Source: Chryseobacterium aurantiacum (lineage in GTDB: Bacteria > Bacteroidota > Bacteroidia > Flavobacteriales > Weeksellaceae). Taken from it: a stretch of 64,000 nucleotides of DNA. Shown here one piece after another: positions 26,428-36,800 of the stretch. The first letter of the stretch is position 1. Each line of letters opens with the position of its first letter. The notes below the pieces were generated by a model that worked only from the letters and a program-made list of their open reading frames with translations, had not been told where the DNA came from and made no database searches. Location: assembly GCF_003020585.1 (NCBI RefSeq), contig NZ_PXUE01000001.1, positions 930,001 through 994,000 of the forward strand. The letters are read 5' to 3'. The translations under genes and the position numbers were made by a program.

Positions 26428-26530
26428 AGCCCCGATAGAAGTGGATACTCCACAGCAAAAGCAAGGAATTTGATGGATTAGGATAGGGAAAGCAAGGTGT
26501 GAGGAGTATGAACGGATAGCGGGATTAGCT
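26428..26530 (+). ncRNA. Structured intergenic element, resembles the Flavo-1-type RNA motif
   Basis: The 246-bp gap between two minus-strand genes holds a GC-richer block. AGC at 26428-26430 and CCCG at 26431-26434 face CGGG and GCT at 26520-26530, and ATACTCC faces GGAGTAT inside. The ends read AGCCCCGATAGAAGTGG and GGATAGCGGGATTAGCT, a pairing I recall as a common flavobacterial intergenic element, possibly Flavo-1 RNA. Strand is inferred from that resemblance. Confidence 0.45.
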
Positions 26531-26534
26531 TATA

Positions 26535-26563
26535 TAAAATAAAAACTCCCCAAGAATGGAGAG
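26535..26563 (-). terminator. Terminator downstream of the YD-repeat lipoprotein gene
   Basis: On the minus strand CTCTCC (26563-26558) pairs with GGGGAG (26551-26546), followed by T5. It lies 9 bp beyond the gene's stop codon. Confidence 0.6.
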
Positions 26564-26571
26564 CTTGTTTA

Positions 26572-27372
26572 TTATTGGATAATATATTCGTAATTATATT
26601 GAGCGGAAAGGCTTCCGTTGGCTTCTTTTGAGATCACCTGTACGGGGAAACCTGCGCTGTTGTATTGTATGGTAGATGTTCTGTTTTGACCTTCTATCCA
26701 GTTACCAGTAGTTTTGCGGCTTATCTTTTCATTCAGATAATTGTTTTTGCTTATAACATGAGCTCCTGCCATTGTAGTTTTTAGATATTTGTTTAGATTG
26801 GTATAGGGGTTCTGTTTATCATCATAAGAGTAAACAATTTTAGTGCTAGAATCAGATCCTCCACCCGTTGAAATTTCTGATGAAATATTGTTTCCATTAT
26901 ATACATAAGTATCAACAATCGGATCGGAGCAGGTCGGTGATTGGCAAAGAGAGGTAGAGGTCACCTGCCCGTTGGTATTATAAGTATAGGTTATCGTTCT
27001 GTTGTTATAAGGGTTAGCGTAGATTGCTTTAACCGTAGTCAGCTGATCTCCATTATAAATATAATCTGAATAATAATCTAAAGTACCATCTTCTCTAAAA
27101 TAAGTGGTTTTTGAAGGTTTTCCGGCACTGTCATATTCAAAAACCGAAGCTCTGCCTTCTGATATAGTTTTGATTAATTGCCCCTGACTGTTATAACTCA
27201 ATGTTGCTACGGAAGTTTCAGGTTTGGATGGATTGTCATAATAAACTGTGGTCACCTTACTTAATAATAATTTTTCTGTAGTTCCGCCTGCATCATTATC
27301 ATCATTACTGCTACTACAGCTGTTAAAAAATAGAGTAGCACCGGCCAACCCCAGAAATAAGTAATTCTTCAT
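26572..27372 (-). CDS. Lipoprotein with RHS/YD-like repeats, unknown function
   Basis: A 266-residue lipoprotein. The signal MKNYLFLGLAGATLFFNSC ends in a lipobox, followed by a Ser/Asp-rich linker (SSSNDDNDAGG). The rest is a series of beta-strand repeats of YD type: LSYNSQGQLIKTISEG, FEYDSAGKPSKTTYF, YTYNTNGQVTSTS, YSYDDKQNPYTN, IQYNSAGFPVQVIS. Such proteins are common and rapidly evolving in Flavobacteriia. It is presumably at the outer membrane surface. No enzymatic motif is visible. Confidence 0.8.
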   Translation of the reverse strand: MKNYLFLGLAGATLFFNSCSSSNDDNDAGGTTEKLLLSKVTTVYYDNPSKPETSVATLSYNSQGQLIKTISEGRASVFEYDSAGKPSKTTYFREDGTLDYYSDYIYNGDQLTTVKAIYANPYNNRTITYTYNTNGQVTSTSLCQSPTCSDPIVDTYVYNGNNISSEISTGGGSDSSTKIVYSYDDKQNPYTNLNKYLKTTMAGAHVISKNNYLNEKISRKTTGNWIEGQNRTSTIQYNSAGFPVQVISKEANGSLSAQYNYEYIIQ

Positions 27373-27417
27373 GTTATTTTTGTTTCAAAAATAAGGAATA
27401 CCAGTAGGTTTGAACAT

Positions 27418-27449
27418 AAAAAAATCCCACTATTTCAAGGTAGTGGGAT
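27418..27449 (-). terminator. Terminator downstream of ahcY
   Basis: ATCCCACTA at 27424-27432 pairs perfectly with TAGTGGGAT at 27441-27449; on the minus strand the stem is followed by T-rich sequence. Confidence 0.85.
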
Positions 27450-27471
27450 AATATCATATTTTAAGTAAATC

Positions 27472-28785
27472 TTAGTATCTGTAGTACTCAGGCTTGAATG
27501 GCCCTTTTACGTCTACTCCGATATATTCAGCTTGTTCAGTAGAAAGAGTTTCAAGCTCTACGCTTAATTTCTTAAGGTGTAAAGCAGCTACTTTTTCATC
27601 TAAATGTTTAGGTAGCATATACACTTCGTTTCCGTAAGCTGCAGAGTTGTTCCAAAGCTCGATCTGTGCCAAAGTCTGGTTAGAGAAAGAGTTAGACATT
27701 ACGAAGCTTGGGTGTCCTGTTGCACATCCCAGGTTTACTAGTCTTCCTTCAGCAAGGATGATTACTTCTTTTCCTTCAATTGTATAGATGTCCACCTGAG
27801 GCTTCACTTCAGATTTAGTCTGACCGTAGTTTTGGTTTAACCAAGCCATATCGATTTCATTGTCGAAGTGACCGATGTTACAAACAATAGCCTTGTCTTT
27901 CATTTTAAGGAAGTGCTCTCCTCTTACAATGTTGAAGTTACCCGTTGTAGTAATGATGATATCAGCATTGTCTACCACAGTATCTAATCTTTTTACTTCA
28001 TAACCGTCCATTGCAGCCTGAAGCGCACAGATTGGGTCAATTTCAGTAACTGTGACAATAGAACCAGCACCTCTGAAAGAAGCAGCAGTACCTTTACCTA
28101 CGTCTCCGTATCCGCAAACTACCACTCTTTTTCCTGCCAACATTACGTCAGTAGCTCTTCTTACAGCATCCACTGCAGATTCCTTACATCCGTATTTGTT
28201 GTCGAATTTAGATTTAGTTACAGAGTCGTTTACGTTGATAGCTGGCATTACTAAAGTTCCGTTCTTCATTCTTTCGTAAAGTCTGTGAACTCCGGTAGTC
28301 GTTTCTTCAGAAAGACCTTTGATATCTTTTGTAAATTCAGGGTATTTATCAAAAACCATGTTTGTTAAATCTCCACCATCATCCAAGATCATGTTTAATG
28401 GCTTTCTGTCTTCACCAAAGAATAAAGTCTGCTCAATACACCAGTCAAACTCCTCTTCATTTAATCCTTTCCAAGCATAAACCGGAATTCCTGCAGCAGC
28501 AATAGCAGCAGCAGCGTGGTCCTGTGTAGAGAAAATATTACAAGATGACCAAGTAACTTCAGCTCCTAAAGCTACCAATGTCTCGATAAGCACAGCCGTT
28601 TGGATAGTCATGTGAAGACATCCGGCAATTCTTGCTCCTTTAAGCGGTTGAGATGGTCCGTATTCTTCACGGATAGACATCAAACCTGGCATTTCTGCTT
28701 CTGCAAGGGTAATTTCTTTTCTTCCCCATTCTGCAAGGGAGATATCCTTAACTTTATAAGGAACGTATTGTGTTGTAGTACTCAT
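27472..28785 (-). CDS. ahcY: Adenosylhomocysteinase
   Basis: S-adenosylhomocysteine hydrolase, 437 residues, splits SAH reversibly into adenosine and homocysteine using bound NAD+, keeping the methylation cycle running. The NAD-binding loop [21 protein letters not shown] is near residue 220. [16 protein letters not shown] near 185 carries the catalytic Lys/Asp region, and [21 protein letters not shown] near 345 is the C-terminal signature. The chain ends in the typical FKPEYYRY. It is a single-gene unit. Confidence 0.98.
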   Translation of the reverse strand: MSTTTQYVPYKVKDISLAEWGRKEITLAEAEMPGLMSIREEYGPSQPLKGARIAGCLHMTIQTAVLIETLVALGAEVTWSSCNIFSTQDHAAAAIAAAGIPVYAWKGLNEEEFDWCIEQTLFFGEDRKPLNMILDDGGDLTNMVFDKYPEFTKDIKGLSEETTTGVHRLYERMKNGTLVMPAINVNDSVTKSKFDNKYGCKESAVDAVRRATDVMLAGKRVVVCGYGDVGKGTAASFRGAGSIVTVTEIDPICALQAAMDGYEVKRLDTVVDNADIIITTTGNFNIVRGEHFLKMKDKAIVCNIGHFDNEIDMAWLNQNYGQTKSEVKPQVDIYTIEGKEVIILAEGRLVNLGCATGHPSFVMSNSFSNQTLAQIELWNNSAAYGNEVYMLPKHLDEKVAALHLKKLSVELETLSTEQAEYIGVDVKGPFKPEYYRY

Positions 28786-28824
28786 ATGTAATGAATAATT
28801 TTAAATTCAGTTGATAATGAAAGG

Positions 28825-28832
28825 CAAAATTA
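28825..28832 (-). promoter_or_regulatory. -7 box of ahcY
   Basis: On the minus strand TAATTTTG matches TAnnTTTG, about 40 nt before the ahcY ATG. A T-rich tract lies where the -33 element should be, without a clear TTG. Confidence 0.35.
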
Positions 28833-28950
28833 CAATTTATAATTAAGATAAAAAAACGACAGATGAATTTCAGTTTCATGAGATTAAACATGACTTAAAA
28901 TTATTTAGTCTTAATCTAAATAACTACTTTTATCTGATAAATAATATCTT

Positions 28951-29469
28951 ATGAACCATACCAATACAGAGAAAAAAACAAAACCTGTTGCTCCAAAAGT
29001 AAAAGAATTGATAGCCAATACAAAAAGTGTAATTCTGGCTACTGTAGATGCAGAAGGAAATCCCAATTCCAGCTATGCACCATTTGTACAGGTAGAACAT
29101 ACATTTTATATCCTGGTTTCTTTTATGGCAAGGCATACAAAAAACCTTTCAGAAGGAAGAAAAACCTCTGTGATGTTTATTGAAGATGAATCTGCCACAA
29201 AGCAGATCTATGCCCGTGAACGTCTTACACTTGAAGCAACCACTTCTCAGGTAGAAAGAGATTCAGAGACATGGAATAATGTTATTGCGAAACTTAAAGC
29301 AACCCACGGAAAAGTAGTAGACGTTATTTCTGAAATGGGAGATTTTATCCTGATTGCTTTACAACCGGTAAAAGGTTCTTATGTAAACGGATTTGGAAGC
29401 GCTTATTTTGTGGATTCAAATCTTGAAATCATTGAACATAGAAATGATGTAAATCATCAGTCTAAATAA
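28951..29469 (+). CDS. Pyridoxamine 5'-phosphate oxidase-fold protein (HugZ-like)
   Basis: A 172-residue split-barrel protein. VKELIANTKSVILATVDAEGNPNSSYAPFV at 19-48, FYILVSFMARHTKNLSEGRKTSVMFI and IYARERLTLEATTS match HugZ-like heme-utilisation proteins of the PNPOx superfamily, which bind heme or FMN and in some bacteria release iron from heme. The C-terminal HugZ heme-binding tail is short here, so the exact role is open. It ends 137 bp before the phosphopantetheinyl transferase. Confidence 0.85.
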   Translation: MNHTNTEKKTKPVAPKVKELIANTKSVILATVDAEGNPNSSYAPFVQVEHTFYILVSFMARHTKNLSEGRKTSVMFIEDESATKQIYARERLTLEATTSQVERDSETWNNVIAKLKATHGKVVDVISEMGDFILIALQPVKGSYVNGFGSAYFVDSNLEIIEHRNDVNHQSK

Positions 29470-29474
29470 AAAAA

Positions 29475-29541
29475 ATAAGGGCAGGAATTTAGGTGTTGTG
29501 TTATCTATGGCTGATTATAACTTCCATCTTCCTGCTCTTAT
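29475..29541 (+). terminator. Long-loop hairpin after the PNPOx-fold gene
   Basis: ATAAGGGCAGGAA at 29475-29487 pairs with TTCCTGCTCTTAT at 29529-29541 (one mismatch) across a 41-nt loop. The tail is pyrimidine-rich (CTTCTCTTCTTTC) rather than pure T, so termination is plausible but not certain. Confidence 0.4.
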
Positions 29542-29606
29542 CTTCTCTTCTTTCATCCATTTTCTCTTTCCACATCTTTTCACTATTTTTATCGAATAAA
29601 AAAACG

Positions 29607-30221
29607 ATGCCCCTTTACCGAGATTTTTCTGATGATAATGCCACAATCCTTGTTTGGAAGTATGATGAGAGCGAAGAACTTGATATCAATGAACTTCTGG
29701 AGCCGGAGAATGCCGAAAAAGTAAAAGATTATCATCCTAAAAAATTACTGGAGGTATTGATGGTGCGTAAACTTTTAAAAGGCTTAAAGCCTCACTCCAA
29801 GATCTTATATAAAGAAAGAGAGCCTTTTCTTTCTCCCAATGACGCGGAAATTTCCATTACCCATTCCTTTCCTTTTGCAGCCATTGCGATCTCTAATAAT
29901 AAGATAGGAATAGACGTAGAAAAATTCAATCCTAAGATTTTAAGGGTGATTGATAAATTTACGTATGAAAATGAACGGGGTTTCATTCCGGAGGATAAAG
30001 CGGATACTTTTTACACCATTATCTGGAGTGTAAAGGAAAGCATGTACAAAATTCATCATTCTAAATATTGGTCCCTAAAGAAAAACTATGAAGTAAAGCC
30101 ATTTGAGCTGAAGCATCTTCATAAAATAAGCTGCAGGGTATATGATGAGCAGTTCTCAGATGAATTTAAAGCCAGAGTTGAATTTTTTGATGACTATTGC
30201 TTTACGATTGTGGAGGAGTAG
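29607..30221 (+). CDS. 4'-phosphopantetheinyl transferase superfamily protein
   Basis: A 204-residue Sfp-type transferase that moves phosphopantetheine from CoA to a carrier-protein serine. The ATG at 29607 (MPLYRDFSDD) is chosen; the longer frame adds a hydrophobic stretch translated from the upstream hairpin region. Motifs: ISITHSFPFAAIAIS near 90, GIDVEKFNPKI near 108 (Mg-binding Asp/Glu) and IIWSVKESMYKIH near 143 (WxxKES). No NRPS or PKS gene is in the window, so the target may be a fatty-acid or other carrier protein. The 3' end overlaps the convergent FUSC gene by 20 bp. Confidence 0.9.
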   Translation: MPLYRDFSDDNATILVWKYDESEELDINELLEPENAEKVKDYHPKKLLEVLMVRKLLKGLKPHSKILYKEREPFLSPNDAEISITHSFPFAAIAISNNKIGIDVEKFNPKILRVIDKFTYENERGFIPEDKADTFYTIIWSVKESMYKIHHSKYWSLKKNYEVKPFELKHLHKISCRVYDEQFSDEFKARVEFFDDYCFTIVEE

Positions 30222-32466
30222 CATGCTTTTCACTTCTGTATTTTTCGATAACCTTTCTCTGTTCTTTGGCAACGTCATAGATCAATTCCAGAATATCGTG
30301 AATATTTTTAAGTTCCGTCAGATGGGAAATTTTGTCGGGATCTCTTCTGTCCACAATTTCGTTTTCCTCAATCTCGGTTTTCCTTTTCATAAGCATATCT
30401 TCAATGGAAGAATCTTCCGGCTCAAGGCGGCTTTCCATCTTAAGAGCTTCATTCACATCATCTCCGTTTAAAAGAGTTGACGTCTGTTGCATTTCTGCTT
30501 CTATTTTTCTACTCCAGCTCTCGGCATCTATCTCCGGATATTGTTCGTTGTTTTTGGAGTATTGAGACAGAGATGCAGTGTAAGCCGTAACAAGGTGTGA
30601 TGTTGCTACAAACTGATGAACGACTTCCAGTTTTTTCTGCTGATTTTTAGGATCAGAAATCATTCTCTGGAAGTTGTCAGAAAGATTGGCCAGGGAAATG
30701 ATTGCATTTTTTCGTTTTACTTTATAATCTTCAATATCAAAATCTCCCTTTAGGAACTTAGAAATTACACTTTGAAAATAGATGAGGTTATCTGCAGCAG
30801 ATTTTTTCATCAGATCAAGGTTTTGGGTATGCTCCCAAACAGGCAACACAATATAAGAAACTGCAAAGGCAATAATTCCGGCAATGGCAGTATCAAAAAC
30901 CCTGTCCTTGAAGATAATGTTTACTTTCCCAGGATTTAAGAAGTTAAAACTTAGGAAAACATAGATCGTCATGAATAATACCGCCCAAAAGTAGCGTCCT
31001 TTCAAGAAACTGAAGCACATAATCATACTGATAAGCAGAATGGCAAACAATACTCCGTTGATATGTATAAAATGCAGAATAATATAGGCAATTGTAGCTC
31101 CGGTAACCGTTCCATAGAGACGAAGCAGGTTTCTTTGCTTGGTAATGGAGTAGGCGGGTTTCAGGATGGCCGTAATGGTAATTAATATCCAATACGTGTG
31201 TCCCAGTCCCAGAAAATCAAACATGGAGAAAATATAACCCAGTAACAGGGCTGTTGTAATTCTTATTGCATGGCGAAATTGAGAAGAAGATAATGAAATA
31301 TTATTTCTGAGAACCTTAGAGTTAAGCTTAGGTTCATTAGGCATAAACTTTTTAAGGTCTAATCCGGTGGATAAACTTTTTGCCAGCTTTACGTTTTGGG
31401 AGAATACTTTATAAATTTCATTAATCTCTTTTGTAATTTCATTGATGCGCATCAGGATTTGACGCAGAACCATGAAGTTTTCCAGACTGTCTGAGGACAG
31501 CTGCTTATTTCTGAGTTCGAAGTAATTATAATTAAGATTCTTTAGTTCAAGTTCAAGGTCAAACATTGGTTTTGCTCTTGTTCCGCTTTGGAGTGCAATT
31601 CCAATATTGGTTATTTCTTCAGCCAGAAGATTCAGATAATCGTGAATATTGACAAGGATCATACTGTCCTCAAAGCTTTGCTGTAGCTTTTGGTAATCAC
31701 TTTCAGAGGTCATCAGCTTCTCATGAAGGTCCATAGAATTCAGAAACATCAGCATCAACAAACGGCTGGTTGTTGTAGATTCATTAACGATGGTTCTTGT
31801 TTTGAAAACGGTTTCTCTGGTTTCTTCCTGAAGGTTTTTTATTTCAATCTGCTTTGCAATAACCTGAGTCGTAAGCTTGTTGAAGTCAGGATTTTTTTGA
31901 TAATAACTGGCTTTTATCTTCAAAAATTCAGCCAGCTGAAGATAGTTTTCTCCAATCATCTGACTGGCCAGCTTATAAGGACGAATGGTGGTTACGATAA
32001 GGAATATCAGCAAAAACCAAATACATCCGCAGGCAAAGATCAGTAAGCTTTTAAAAATGTCACTTCCTGTAAGGTGCCCATCAATAAAGATCGCCAGTAC
32101 AACAAGTGATAAGGAACCTACAGCAGCCAAACGCTGGCCATACACTCCAATCAGGGAAAAAAACATACCGAATACAACAATTTCAAGGAGAACCAGCAGC
32201 TTAAAATTCATTACCAGACTTGCAATCAATGCAACAAATACAAAACAGCAGATTGCAAAGGCGAGTGCATTTCTTCTTCTGATAAAAGGTCCGGGTTGAT
32301 CGGTAAGTGCTACAAAGCTGGTTCCAAGAGGGAAGAGGAAATATTCTTTTAAAATTCCAAAGTGGGCAAGAACCAAGCAAGGCAGAACAGTGGCTAATGT
32401 AATTCTGATAGCAGAATACAAGTACTGACTGGTTACAAATTTTTTTAGCTCTGCCGAATAGTTCAT
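30202..32466 (-). CDS. FUSC family (YccS/YhfK-like) membrane protein
   Basis: A 754-residue protein with two blocks of about five or six transmembrane helices: residues 20-170 and 395-540. Each is followed by a cytoplasmic helical region. LRITLATVLPCLVLAHFG and ALLLGYIFSMFDFLGLGHTYWILITITAILKPAYSITKQR mark the two FUSC half-repeats. This is the arrangement of YccS/YhfK-type proteins related to aromatic-acid exporters. The transported substrate is unknown. It is transcribed alone, convergent with the phosphopantetheinyl transferase. Confidence 0.88.
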   Translation of the reverse strand: MNYSAELKKFVTSQYLYSAIRITLATVLPCLVLAHFGILKEYFLFPLGTSFVALTDQPGPFIRRRNALAFAICCFVFVALIASLVMNFKLLVLLEIVVFGMFFSLIGVYGQRLAAVGSLSLVVLAIFIDGHLTGSDIFKSLLIFACGCIWFLLIFLIVTTIRPYKLASQMIGENYLQLAEFLKIKASYYQKNPDFNKLTTQVIAKQIEIKNLQEETRETVFKTRTIVNESTTTSRLLMLMFLNSMDLHEKLMTSESDYQKLQQSFEDSMILVNIHDYLNLLAEEITNIGIALQSGTRAKPMFDLELELKNLNYNYFELRNKQLSSDSLENFMVLRQILMRINEITKEINEIYKVFSQNVKLAKSLSTGLDLKKFMPNEPKLNSKVLRNNISLSSSQFRHAIRITTALLLGYIFSMFDFLGLGHTYWILITITAILKPAYSITKQRNLLRLYGTVTGATIAYIILHFIHINGVLFAILLISMIMCFSFLKGRYFWAVLFMTIYVFLSFNFLNPGKVNIIFKDRVFDTAIAGIIAFAVSYIVLPVWEHTQNLDLMKKSAADNLIYFQSVISKFLKGDFDIEDYKVKRKNAIISLANLSDNFQRMISDPKNQQKKLEVVHQFVATSHLVTAYTASLSQYSKNNEQYPEIDAESWSRKIEAEMQQTSTLLNGDDVNEALKMESRLEPEDSSIEDMLMKRKTEIEENEIVDRRDPDKISHLTELKNIHDILELIYDVAKEQRKVIEKYRSEKHATPPQS

Positions 32467-32622
32467 ACTACAAAAATAGCTATTGAATTTAACAAAATAG
32501 CCATAAAGAAGAGACTTTTATAAACTTAAATATTATATTTTTTTAATAATGGTAGTCTTTCAGAAATTAATAAGCAAAATGAATTGACCATTCAGGATTG
32601 ACGGGTGTAGAGCGCTAATCAT

Positions 32623-32657
32623 AAAAAAAGCCTCATACATATTGATGAGGCTTTTTT
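32623..32657. terminator. Terminator downstream of porV
   Basis: AAAAAAGCCTCAT ending at 32636 pairs with ATGAGGCTTTTTT at 32645-32657. It has U-tracts on both strands and closes the porU-porV operon on the minus strand. Confidence 0.88.
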
Positions 32658-32675
32658 ATATAGTTGTTTCAGTTC

Positions 32676-33836
32676 TTAACGATCGTTGTTGGATGTTTCA
32701 TCTCCAATGTTCCAGGTAAGCCCGAAACGAAGTGTGTTATCCAAAGCACTGTTTACTTTTGACATATTGATCAGGTAGGAAAGATCCAGTCCGAAAGAAC
32801 GGTACTTCAATCCAAGACCGGCAGTTGCAAACTGTCTTGCTCCCTGCTCTTCACTTTCATGGAAATAACCCCCTCTTACAGAGAAAGCATTGTCATATGA
32901 ATATTCCAAAGCTCCACTATACATGATGCTGTTTTTGTTCTTGAAAGATTTTCCGATACCGGCCATTGGACCTACGTTTGGAATTTCATATCTAGGCTGT
33001 CTATCCGGGCCCATGCCTACATATTCTGATCCTGGAACCAAAAGCTTTGATCCTTCGAAGCTAATTCCTATTCTGTTAAGATCATCCATATACATATCAT
33101 ATCCAACCCCTAATCTTGCCATGGTAGGAAGATAAGATCTGGACTCTTCGTTTCCTGTATAATCCAGTTTAGGACCTAGGTTCTGTACGGCAAAACCTGC
33201 ATTCAGTTTACCATCATATCCTCCGAAACTTGAGAATCTCTCGGAAGTATAGTATCCTGAAATATCTACAGCAAATGAGTTTGCTGCTTTAAGTGTAGTA
33301 TCTGTATTGAATCCTCCGGCTAAGTCTGAACGGATAAATCTACCTGTTACAGCCATTGAGTAGGAGTCAGAAAGTTTTAGACCGTAAGCAACATCAATAG
33401 AGAATTCATTAGGCTTAGATACTCCCATTGAGGCAACATCTGTTCCTACCAACTGAGTCAGGTCTACCTGTCCCATATTGAAATAATAAATACTTGCAGA
33501 GATGGTAGATCTTTCATCCTGTCCCAGGAATTTATGGAATGCACCATATAATAAGAATACATCATTGGTAAGCTTGCCCATATATGGTGTATAGGATAGA
33601 CCTACGGAAGAACTTGTTCTGCTAAAAGGGTATTTAGCTGCATTCCAGAATTGTGAGAATGCATCAGGCGAGGTTACTACCCCTTGATCTCCCATACCTC
33701 CTGATCTTGCGTCTGGTGCAATTCTTAGGAAAGGAGCTCCGGTTAGTACAGGGTTTATTTTACCTAAATCTTGCGAATAGCCTAGAAAACCAGCACTTAA
33801 CCCAAATCCTAAAAGCAGTTTAGTAGTTAAATTCAT
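32676..33836 (-). CDS. porV: Type IX secretion system outer membrane protein PorV
   Basis: PorV (LptO) is a 14-stranded FadL-like outer-membrane barrel that collects T9SS cargo from the translocon and delivers it to the PorU attachment complex. The 386-residue protein has a signal peptide (MNLTTKLLLGFGLSAGFLGYSQ). The PorV hallmark follows: LRIAPDARSGGMGDQGVVTSPDAFSQFWNAAKYPF near residue 38. The remainder alternates barrel strands, ending LRFGLTWNIG. It lies 60 bp after porU on the same strand, as in other Flavobacteriia. Confidence 0.95.
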   Translation of the reverse strand: MNLTTKLLLGFGLSAGFLGYSQDLGKINPVLTGAPFLRIAPDARSGGMGDQGVVTSPDAFSQFWNAAKYPFSRTSSSVGLSYTPYMGKLTNDVFLLYGAFHKFLGQDERSTISASIYYFNMGQVDLTQLVGTDVASMGVSKPNEFSIDVAYGLKLSDSYSMAVTGRFIRSDLAGGFNTDTTLKAANSFAVDISGYYTSERFSSFGGYDGKLNAGFAVQNLGPKLDYTGNEESRSYLPTMARLGVGYDMYMDDLNRIGISFEGSKLLVPGSEYVGMGPDRQPRYEIPNVGPMAGIGKSFKNKNSIMYSGALEYSYDNAFSVRGGYFHESEEQGARQFATAGLGLKYRSFGLDLSYLINMSKVNSALDNTLRFGLTWNIGDETSNNDR

Positions 33837-33896
33837 ATGTTGTCTTTTATATATTATCAGTTTTTTATTAATATTATTATCTATTGTATTAATTAA

Positions 33897-36800
33897 TTAT
33901 TTCAAAAGTACCATTTTTTCTACAGCTGTAGCACTTCCTTTGCATTTTTCTTGATTTTGACTTTTTGCAAATATCTTAAAAATATACGTACCTTTTGCAA
34001 CTGTAGCCCCAAAATCATCTCTTCCGTCCCATTCTATAGCTTGGCGAGGGGTTCTAAAGCCCTGTAGGAACGGTTCTGCTACTACCGGTTGAGATAAAGT
34101 TCTTACCAATCTTCCGGTGATTGTGTAGATTTGCACATTCACATCCAGGATATCATCACAGTTATGTTCAAACTGAATATACGTCTTATTGGTAAAAGGA
34201 TTTGGCCAGTTTAGTGGACGGTTTATTGTCAGATGTTGGTCTGACTCATCCTTAACCTCAAAATTTAACGTAGTAGTTGTAGAATTATTGTTTATATCCC
34301 AAACTTTAAATGTCAATTGATGTTGTCCAATAGCCAGATTCCTGAAAGGGTAGGTTACGTTTCCTTTTTGATAGTCGGCAAGGCTTGGATTTAAACATCC
34401 GTTTCCTTCCCCTGAGGCATAGAAATCATTTAAGATAACCGTATTGATAATTTGGCCATCCAGATATACCGTAATGTCATGTCCAATCCCTGATCCTGTA
34501 GAATTGATTCCTGTATCATCCGTAAGACAGGCTAGCAACATTGGGTTTTGGTTCGTGATTCCACCATCTGCAAAGTTGGTGTTATTCATGTATAGCTTTA
34601 CTTTTGGCGGCTGATTGTCATTTACCCCGTTAGGGTTAATATCTCCTACCTGTACAGACTGGTTATTGAACACATCCATTACCTTATTATCTGCATATCC
34701 CAATAATCTTCCTTCTCCTACTGCGTAGTTAATATCCTTTGGAACATAGAATTCTGCAGTAAACACACCGTTTACAGCCATTCCAGAAGCCTTTACAATA
34801 GCACTTCCTTCTTCTGTGTAATCTAGAATAGGAGACAAGGACCCGTTATTATTCAGGGTCTTTTTATTTAATCTTTTATCAAAAATATTGATGGAAACTC
34901 TACCGTTAAATGTATTGTTCAGGGTTCCGTTCGGGTTGTTGATGTGTCCCTTGATTTTTACAAAGTCTAATCCTCTGATTAATCCCGGAACAGGAGTTTC
35001 AATATTATCAATGGCTAGTAGTCTTTGAGGTCTGCTTAGCTTCATGGCAGGGTCACCCAGGAAATTTACCCTTAGGTGGTTGGCATTGGCTCCTTTTTCT
35101 TTTCTTGCATTTAAATGGGCATACCCTAGAGTATTAAAATCATCACTGGTTAACTTGAATATATTTCTTGTAAATACATCTGTAAAGTCACGTCCATAAT
35201 CTACCCCAATAGCACGGCTGGAAGTAATCATTGAAGCCGGACCTCCTTGCTTCAGTTTCATGAACTGCTCTCCTGCAGAATTTGTTGCAGGTTCATCCCA
35301 CAATGTAAACTCACATGTTATAGTAGATACAAGCGGGAATCTGCTGTATACATTAGAAAAGTTATTAGAGTTCTGGATCTCCGTACTGGTTAATACTCTT
35401 TCCTGTGCCCAACCGTTAATTCCTCCATGTCCGAAATAAAACAGATAAAGACTGTTTCCTATACTATTGGAGATAGCCTGATTTACCTGTGGATACCTCG
35501 GGCCTCCTGATGTACTCTGAATAGTAAAGGCATCCTGATATAATTTCTTGACATTATATTCCTTAAGAGTCTGCACTCCTGGTTGTTCAAAAAGACCGGA
35601 TAATGTATTGTTCATTACATTATGGAATGGTCCTCCGCCTTCCCCGTTGTCATCCACTACGAAGTCAAGTCGCATACGCCATTCTCCAAAAGGACTGGAT
35701 TGCCCCGGAAGTGAGTTATAATAAGCAAGGGTTTTGTCAATCATGTTCCCTGCTTCCGTAATATTGGCCGCCGGAATTCTGCCTACAGGAAGATCCGGTA
35801 AATTATGTTCAACAAATAAGGTGGTTTGTGGCTGAGTCATTACAATATAGTCATCCGTAACAAATGAGGCTATATAATCTGAAGAGTGCTCACTCTGATA
35901 AGAAGTAACAACGTTGGTATTATTTGGAACCCTGTTTTTATAATCATAAGAGGTATCCCCAAGAATAAATACATACTTAAGTCTTCCGGCCGGAGTATTC
36001 AGCTTGGTTACGAAATCTCTGATAGCAGTAAGGTCTTTGCTTCCATTCCCAAACTCTTCATAGATCTTGTTTACATCTACAATCTCTACCTTATAGTTAT
36101 TTTTTGTTTGGTGATAATTGGCCAATCTTTGTGCCTGTCCCATCATTTCAGGTACAGTAAGGATAAGATAGTCTATGGCCTGCAATGAAGAAAGGTTCTG
36201 ATTAGAAATTCGTCCTACAAACTGTGGGGTGAAGGCAGCATCCGCACGAAAAGCCACAAACTCATTATTGAAGTTCTGGTCCGCAGCAATATAACCGAAA
36301 TTGAAAGATCCTGCTCCCGCTTTATTGACCCTTCTGTTTACATTGGTAATATCCGTAACATCCCATACCTGCTCAAGAGCCGATGCGTTGGAAACACTAA
36401 ATCCATAGTTTGTGTTGCTTCCGCTTAGAATAGAATAATCCCTGAAGTTCATCTGAGAACCATTAAAAGCCAGATTCTCCTTATACTGTACTTCAACATA
36501 ATCAAGGTAGAATGTTCCGTTAGGATTTTTAGCAATATTAGGATTGTATTTAAAAGTAATCTGGTTTCCTGTAAGATTGGTGGTTGTTCCGGAATAAAGA
36601 ATCGGGAAGAAAGTATACTGATAGCTGCTTGTATCGGTAGCAACCGTTTGAGAAAACGGAGGAAGATCATTAAGCTTAATCTCAATAGAATTCTGTTGAG
36701 ATCTGTAACCTATTACTCGCGTTCTATATCTTATTAGGTCATTGGGCTGAATAGGAGAATTGGTAGTAAGAGTGATTACCTTTTCAGAACTGAAAGGAGA

